Shown here piece by piece: positions 59,057-64,000 of a stretch of DNA of 64,000 nt (position 1 is the stretch's first letter; the number at the start of each line of letters is the position of its first letter). This stretch comes from Gautieria morchelliformis (lineage: Eukaryota; Basidiomycota; Agaricomycetes; Gomphales; Gomphaceae), in assembly GCA_015179125.1 (NCBI GenBank), contig WHVA01000078.1, positions 186,001-250,000 on the forward strand, given 5' to 3'. The position numbers were made by a program, and so were the translations under genes. Below the pieces are notes generated by a model. That model searched no databases. It saw nothing but the letters and a program-made list of their open reading frames with translations, and was not told where the DNA came from.

Positions 59057-59806
59057 ATGCCGGCAGTCTGCAATATGCCTGGTCGTCCTATGGAGTATGT
59101 GGATCAGGTTGACGTCACTCCGGGTGTGCGCTTGATGTATGAGTTGACGATGAAGACTATCCATGCTCGGGTCGGATGCGTCTCGAAGGCGAGCTCCGGG
59201 CACGGTCAGATAGCCTGGGGAGCACGTATAGTTCGGACGTGCAAGAGAACACGCCCTCCCCTCTCGACCCCGAGGGCATCCGGCTGTGGGAGGAGCAACA
59301 CGCTGAGACGCGGTCACGTACCGAGTCGTCTGGATCTGGTTCGTACCGTGACGATGACAGCGTCGAGAATGGCCAGGACAAGGTTGTGATCGATCCCGCC
59401 TTAATGAGCACCTCGCAATTGTCCCATTCATACTCGTCGTACGGGTATGATGCCACTGGTGGATCGCGGTGGGAGGAGCAGCACTCTGAGACGCGGTCAC
59501 ATAACGTGTCGTCGTCTGGATCTGGTTCGTTCCGTGATGATGATGGCAGCGTCGAGAATGGACAGGGCAACGTTGTGATCGATTCTACCTTAATGAGCAC
59601 CTCGCGGTCGTCCTGTTCATATTCGTCCTACGCGTATGATGCCAGAGGTACGAGTCATGTATTCCCGCTGGACCGCTGGATGGATTTGGGTCATTGCTTC
59701 ATGGGAAAGTGCGTGTCTCTAAAAGTCGGCGTCGAAATGTCGGCTGCTCAAGCGACAAGGGCAGTCCCTAACATGCCTAAAACTCTGGACAATCCCGGGA
59801 CTTGAA
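59057..59806 (+). CDS. Hypothetical protein with an in-frame duplicated 61-residue unit
   Basis: I do not recognise it. The clearest frame runs from 59,176 to 59,806 (MRLEGELRARSDSLGSTYSS). Two units of 183 bp begin at 59,287 and 59,470, each WEEQH(A/S)ETRS, then SSGSGS(Y/F)RDDD, SVENGQ, VVID, LMSTS, SYSSY. Ser-rich and acidic, no membrane segment in this part. An earlier exon may lie at 59,057-59,165 (MPAVCNMPGRPMEYVDQ) or further upstream, joined by a short intron ending at AG 59,209-59,210; this is not settled. Frame preservation across both copies favours a real protein, possibly the cytoplasmic tail of a larger one. Confidence 0.4.
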
Positions 59807-60920
59807 CAAATTATCGAGGAGATGGCTATGGGCGGGAGCGACAGTTTCACTATTTGGCCCCAGAAGGGGTTGGTAGGAGTGATGGGATGGGGACGGCGAC
59901 CCCGGGCATGCCGATGGTGAGGTGCTCCAGGGCTAGAAGGCCTTGGTCGTGCACTTCAAAGCATCCTTCGGACGGACACAAAAAACAAACACGAACACGA
60001 ACGAGGAGAGGAGAATGGGAATGAGAGTGCGGGGAATGTGCTCAGGTTGCGCCCCGCGCCCCGCGCCCGTTGTGCTGTGCTGTTCGTTTGTCGACAATTA
60101 TGTTTTGTTTTTTGTCCTGTTTCATGCTCCATGCGCCATCCTCGCAGCCGACCCAACCCAGAAGACTATTTCGGCTTAAACACCGCCATCACCCACCCGC
60201 CTCTTACACCCGCAGCGCTCTTGAGCTGTGTCGTCCGTCTCGACCAAAACTGAAAGGGCGTATCAAAGGACTCCAGGTTTCCATATGTCCTGCTGTGTGG
60301 ACGAAAAGTCATTTCTCAACGATTGACATTATGGCCTATCAAAGCACCAATCACCTCGGCCTGTACGCCTTCGAGGGCGTGTAAGTCTGCTGCCATCGCC
60401 GCAGATGCCACAGCACTACGCACGCCCTGGCCTTCCCGTCACATCGCAGACGAGCAACGATCAGTTCAAGCCCTTCCACGCTAAAAACTGTACGTACAGA
60501 ACATGCCAGCCCACTGACGACAACAACCACACCTCCAGCGAGGCATCCGAGTCCGCCCCACGTGACGTTTAATGAACATACCGGCAACTTGGCAGGAAGA
60601 AAGTGCTGTTGGGGAAAAGCCCCGCGCCCAATGGGCCTAGCGCGAAGGGGCGGTCAATTAGAAAGGTTCTGAATGTCACAAAAACGAAAATAAAGGAATT
60701 TGGCGTGGAGTAGAGACCGCCCCATACTGGTCCTCTATAGAACATGTCTGCCACACGGGCGTGGCCCGGAGGCACCAAGCTACGCCGGTGTTCTAGATGC
60801 ACAGGACATGGGTATGCATACTCACCGGGGGGAGAAGCATGTAGAAATGAGAGGAGGAGAGGGAGTGGGGAGTATGTGGATGAAAACGCTGCTGGAAGAA
60901 AACGGCCGAATTATATACGT
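59807..60920. other. Intergenic, no gene supported
   Basis: Short frames on both strands. Carries the second copy (60,099-60,138) of the 40-bp word seen at 58,729. Confidence 0.4.
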
Positions 60921-61953
60921 TACACCTGAGCGGCCCTGAAGTGCCTTGTAATTTTGAGAGAAGCCAGAGCGCTGACAGACGTGGCGTAAAGTGAATGTGC
61001 ACGTTGCCACGAAGCATGATTTTGATTTTGAGACCTGATTTGGGTCAAACGTGATCAGGATCATTCCGATGGACCGGGAGTCCTGACGCCTTGAGATCCA
61101 ATCTTCAGACATTCTGAGATGAGGCATTTGTCAAAGAAACCCAATCCCACAGTCCTGGCACGTAACGCTTCGCAGAAGAGCGTGGATACATGGTGCTCCG
61201 AGCCAGGCCGCAAGACATGCGACAGCTAGCGACGTCAGCGCTCTACTGCGGGTCAGGCAGCTGTTTAACGTGTCCGTTACACCTGAGCGACCCTGACATG
61301 CCTTGTGATTTTGAGAGAAGCCACAGCGCTGACAGACGTGGCGTAAAGTGAATGTGCACGTTCCTACGAAGCGTCGGAGCACGATTTTGAAACCTGATGT
61401 GGGTTAGATGTGATCAGGAGTCATCCCGATGGTCCGGGAGTCCCGGCGCCTTGAGGTGTATCCCCCCAGACATTCTGAGATGAGGCTTTTGTTGAAGAAA
61501 CCGAATCCCACCCTCTGAGGCGTAGAGCTTCGTAGAAGGACGCAGATATATCGACCCAGCCCGCAAGACATTCGACGGATAGCGACGTCAGCGCTATACT
61601 GCGGGTCAGGCAGCTGTTTACCGTGCCCGCTACAATTGAGCAGCCCTGACGTGTCTTGTAATTTTGAGAGAAGCCCAGAGCGCTGACAGACATGGCGTAA
61701 AACGAATATGCACGTTGCCACGAAGCATTAGAGCACCATTTTAAGACCTGATTTGAGTTAGATGTGATCAGGAATCATCCCGATGGCCCGGGAGTCCCGG
61801 CGCCTTGAGGTGTATCCCCCCAGACATTCTGAGATGAGGCCTTTGTTGAGGAAACCGAATCCCACGCGCCTGACGCGTAGAACTTCGTAGAAGTACGGAT
61901 ATATCGTGCTCCGAGCCAGCCCGCAACACACGCGGCAGCTAGCGATTTCAGCC
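60921..61953. repeat. Tandem repeat, about 2.9 copies of a ~355-bp unit
   Basis: Unit starts at 60,921, 61,278 and 61,631 (spacing 357 and 353 bp), each TACA(C/A)(C/T)TGAGC(G/A). Shared words: AATTTTGAGAGAAGCC, CGCTGACAGAC(G/A)TGGCGTAAA, GACATTCTGAGATGAGGC, GGGAGTCC(T/C)G(A/G)CGCCTTGAG and GTCAGCGCT(C/A)TACTGCGGGTCAGGCAGCTGTTTA. The third copy stops before the last 60-70 bp. Stops occur in all frames, so it is not coding as it stands. The units differ at many sites, so the array is not new. Confidence 0.9.
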
Positions 61954-64000
61954 TTCAGAAATGTTGTGGCACCGATGAGTAAAGCGCTTATGCGATATAT
62001 GGCACTAACAATGGCTTATTGTGCATGCTAACTTCATTGTTACTCGACCTCGAACAGAGTCACGGTCGGGTCACAGATACAACCCACATCGCGAATCTTT
62101 GCCACGTCGATTCGCATAGAAATCAGCTGTCCATACTCCCTTCAAGTACAGGTATGGACTGACCCGGTTCGTAAATTTTAACTCAACGATGACAGCAGTG
62201 TTTTCACGAACTTTCCGGGAAAAGATCTCTAGAGGGCCTGCGGTAAGAAAGTCTACGAGTTTCCATGGAATATGAGCGCTGATCTCCACCTGATATCTTC
62301 AGGTTAGCAGCACGAATGCGACCTGGGAAAGATTGGGTGTAGAACAGCGCTCACCGCTTTCCGCCGGGTAGAGACAACAGGCACGTATCACAGACCGTTC
62401 CAAGCACAGTGTTTGAAAAGCTCACGACGTGTCGCATGCTAGATGCCTGGAGAAAGGCCTACGCATTGTACTGAACATACATATCAGGCGCGAGTTGCTA
62501 AACTGCAAATACCTTACATTTCACTGAGACGACTGACCGCGGCGACGGGACATGATCACTGGAAAGTATGTTAACATAATTTCACCTGTGGTTCGCCGAG
62601 TATCTGACAACACGATAGATCTCTGTCGTGAGACAGCCGGCCACGATCTTGGGAGAGAATGCAATGGCAATGGGCGACCTAGCTGTGCAACCGGTCAACT
62701 GGAGGCGTAAACTGGCGGAAGATGGTTGGAAGGTTAAAGAGATGACTTGCCATGGCGACAAGGAATAAACATGCCTAGTGCACAGGACATCGACAGAAGG
62801 CTTCCATCCCATGTTCAACTTGAAAGGTTCAAGATCGTCCATTGACCAACCAGGACCAGCAGCATTGAAATTCCTGACGAGTGAAGTGTGGTACGTGCCT
62901 GCCCGATAAACCTCACATATCATTGATTGAACTGTTGACCACTTTCAGGTCGTTGATACGCATGGCCGACAGTACCACGGTTATATTACTAGCAGCTTGT
63001 GCGCTAAGTGACACCAACAACCATCGGATCCGTCGGAACCTCATCATTGCGAAGGCGCTACAATTGAGTCGCTCGAAGCCATGAGAGCTGGAAGAGAGCC
63101 AGACACGAGTAGTTTTTGCACTACTTGGCCCTTGTTCAGCTAGGCCGGGATACGCGCGTGTTGTGGCTGTCACGGACGAGAAGCTGGGACAGCCGCCCGG
63201 TCCTCAATTTAGCCTTGGCCGATGTACCACCGTGCCGGATATACCGTTTATTTCTTCTCACCTGTGTGTAGCGCCGACAGCGTAGGTCAAACGTACTGTT
63301 TTTTTCAGTTTCTCGGCTGTCGCGTTAGCTGTCAACCAGAGTCACCGGACAACGACATAATCTCAGCATTCGATCCATCTACATTTTCCTTCTACCTGCG
63401 ACCAATCCCAACCTGCCAATGCTTGTGATAATTAAGCGACAAGGCAGTCCAGTTCGTTCTAACTGGCTATCCCAGCGGTTACAGCGCTACTGGGCTCTGG
63501 ACGTTCGGTGACCTCTCGGGAACTCCTGTCACCAATCTCTTCCACTCAAATAGATTCGGATGGTGCTCGGTGCTATGGTCCTGCGGCTGTTCGTGCATTC
63601 AAGCTCTATCGATACACTGCGTTTACGCCCCGGATATTCAGGCCACGACGTCATGCATCTAGATAAGGAAATGGCGTATTTTAGCAACGAGGAGAGGTAC
63701 GTGTCGATCCTCGTTGCAAATCAAGGAATATATGTCTACCAATTGATTGAGACCTAAATAGTGGAGCTTTCCTGGGTCTGAGAATAAGATCACCTCTCTA
63801 TCATATGTGGGTGCGCGGCCCTCTGACCTTTCGCGAGTTCGCCAAGGTGTGTTGACCCCAGCTCCTCAAATTCTGGTGAGATACATAGTACCCAGTAGTC
63901 CGACGTTGGGTAGATTCCTTTGCCTCTAATTAGGCTATATATCTACATTTCTGGCCACATACCTAAAAATATATCATATATCTAGCACCTGTCAAATTCC
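61954..64000. other. Unresolved region, possible minus-strand gene 62,071-63,173
   Basis: Three minus-strand frames could be exons: 62,913-63,173, 62,582-62,923 (WSMDDLEPFKLNMGWKPS) and 62,071-62,289 (VEISAHIPWKLVDFLTAG, VELKFTNRVSPYLYLKG). They share no motif I know. Plus-strand frames at 63,222-63,757 (GYPSGYSATGLWTFGDL in one) are likewise unassigned. The last 150 bp are AT-rich. Confidence 0.25.

Overview
The window looks like a piece of a basidiomycete (Agaricomycetes, probably wood-decay type) nuclear genome. The pointers are spliceosomal introns of about 47-71 bp with GT..AG ends, a DUF6533 seven-helix membrane protein, a secreted GH55 beta-1,3-glucanase, and mushroom-type Copia, Gypsy and DIRS-like retrotransposons. 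No organism name can be fixed from the sequence alone.

The window has two halves. Positions 1-24,200 form a nest of transposable elements with no host gene I can recognise. From left to right it holds: an LTR scrap; a broken Ty3/Gypsy pol; a first DIRS-like remnant split by a solo Copia LTR with a perfect 5-bp target duplication (GGGAT); a hAT-like element (8-bp duplication ATCACTGA) that was entered by a Copia element (duplication GTAAA), whose 3' LTR was in turn entered by a 484-bp AT-rich piece; and a second DIRS-like element split by a 10.46-kb insertion with long inverted arms. That insertion carries a nearly intact Copia element on the minus strand (duplication CTGTC) and another solo LTR (duplication ACTTC). 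The layers can be peeled in order because the host frame or the target duplications rejoin when each insert is removed by eye.

Positions 24,498-59,806 are gene-rich. In order they hold: an alpha/beta hydrolase (+), a DUF6533 membrane protein (-), an MFS monocarboxylate-type transporter (+), a delta-12 type fatty acid desaturase (+), an unknown coiled-coil protein (-), replication factor C subunit 1 (+), the RNA15/CSTF2 3'-end processing factor (+), a GH55 glucanase (+), a MATE transporter (-), a secreted agmatinase-family protein (+), ribosome assembly factor RSA3 (-), ADE2 (+), COX20 (-) and a repeat-bearing hypothetical protein (+). Divergent pairs share promoters, the tightest being RSA3/ADE2 with 65 bp between start codons. 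The genes are housekeeping or accessory loci and do not form one pathway. ADE2 is odd: its frame breaks three times, each time at a run of Cs.

Positions 59,807-64,000 are mostly non-coding, with a three-copy ~355-bp tandem repeat at 60,921-61,953. No tRNA, rRNA or CRISPR was seen. I did not find a clearly new enzymatic system. The most unusual object is the 10.46-kb inverted-arm element and its insertion history.
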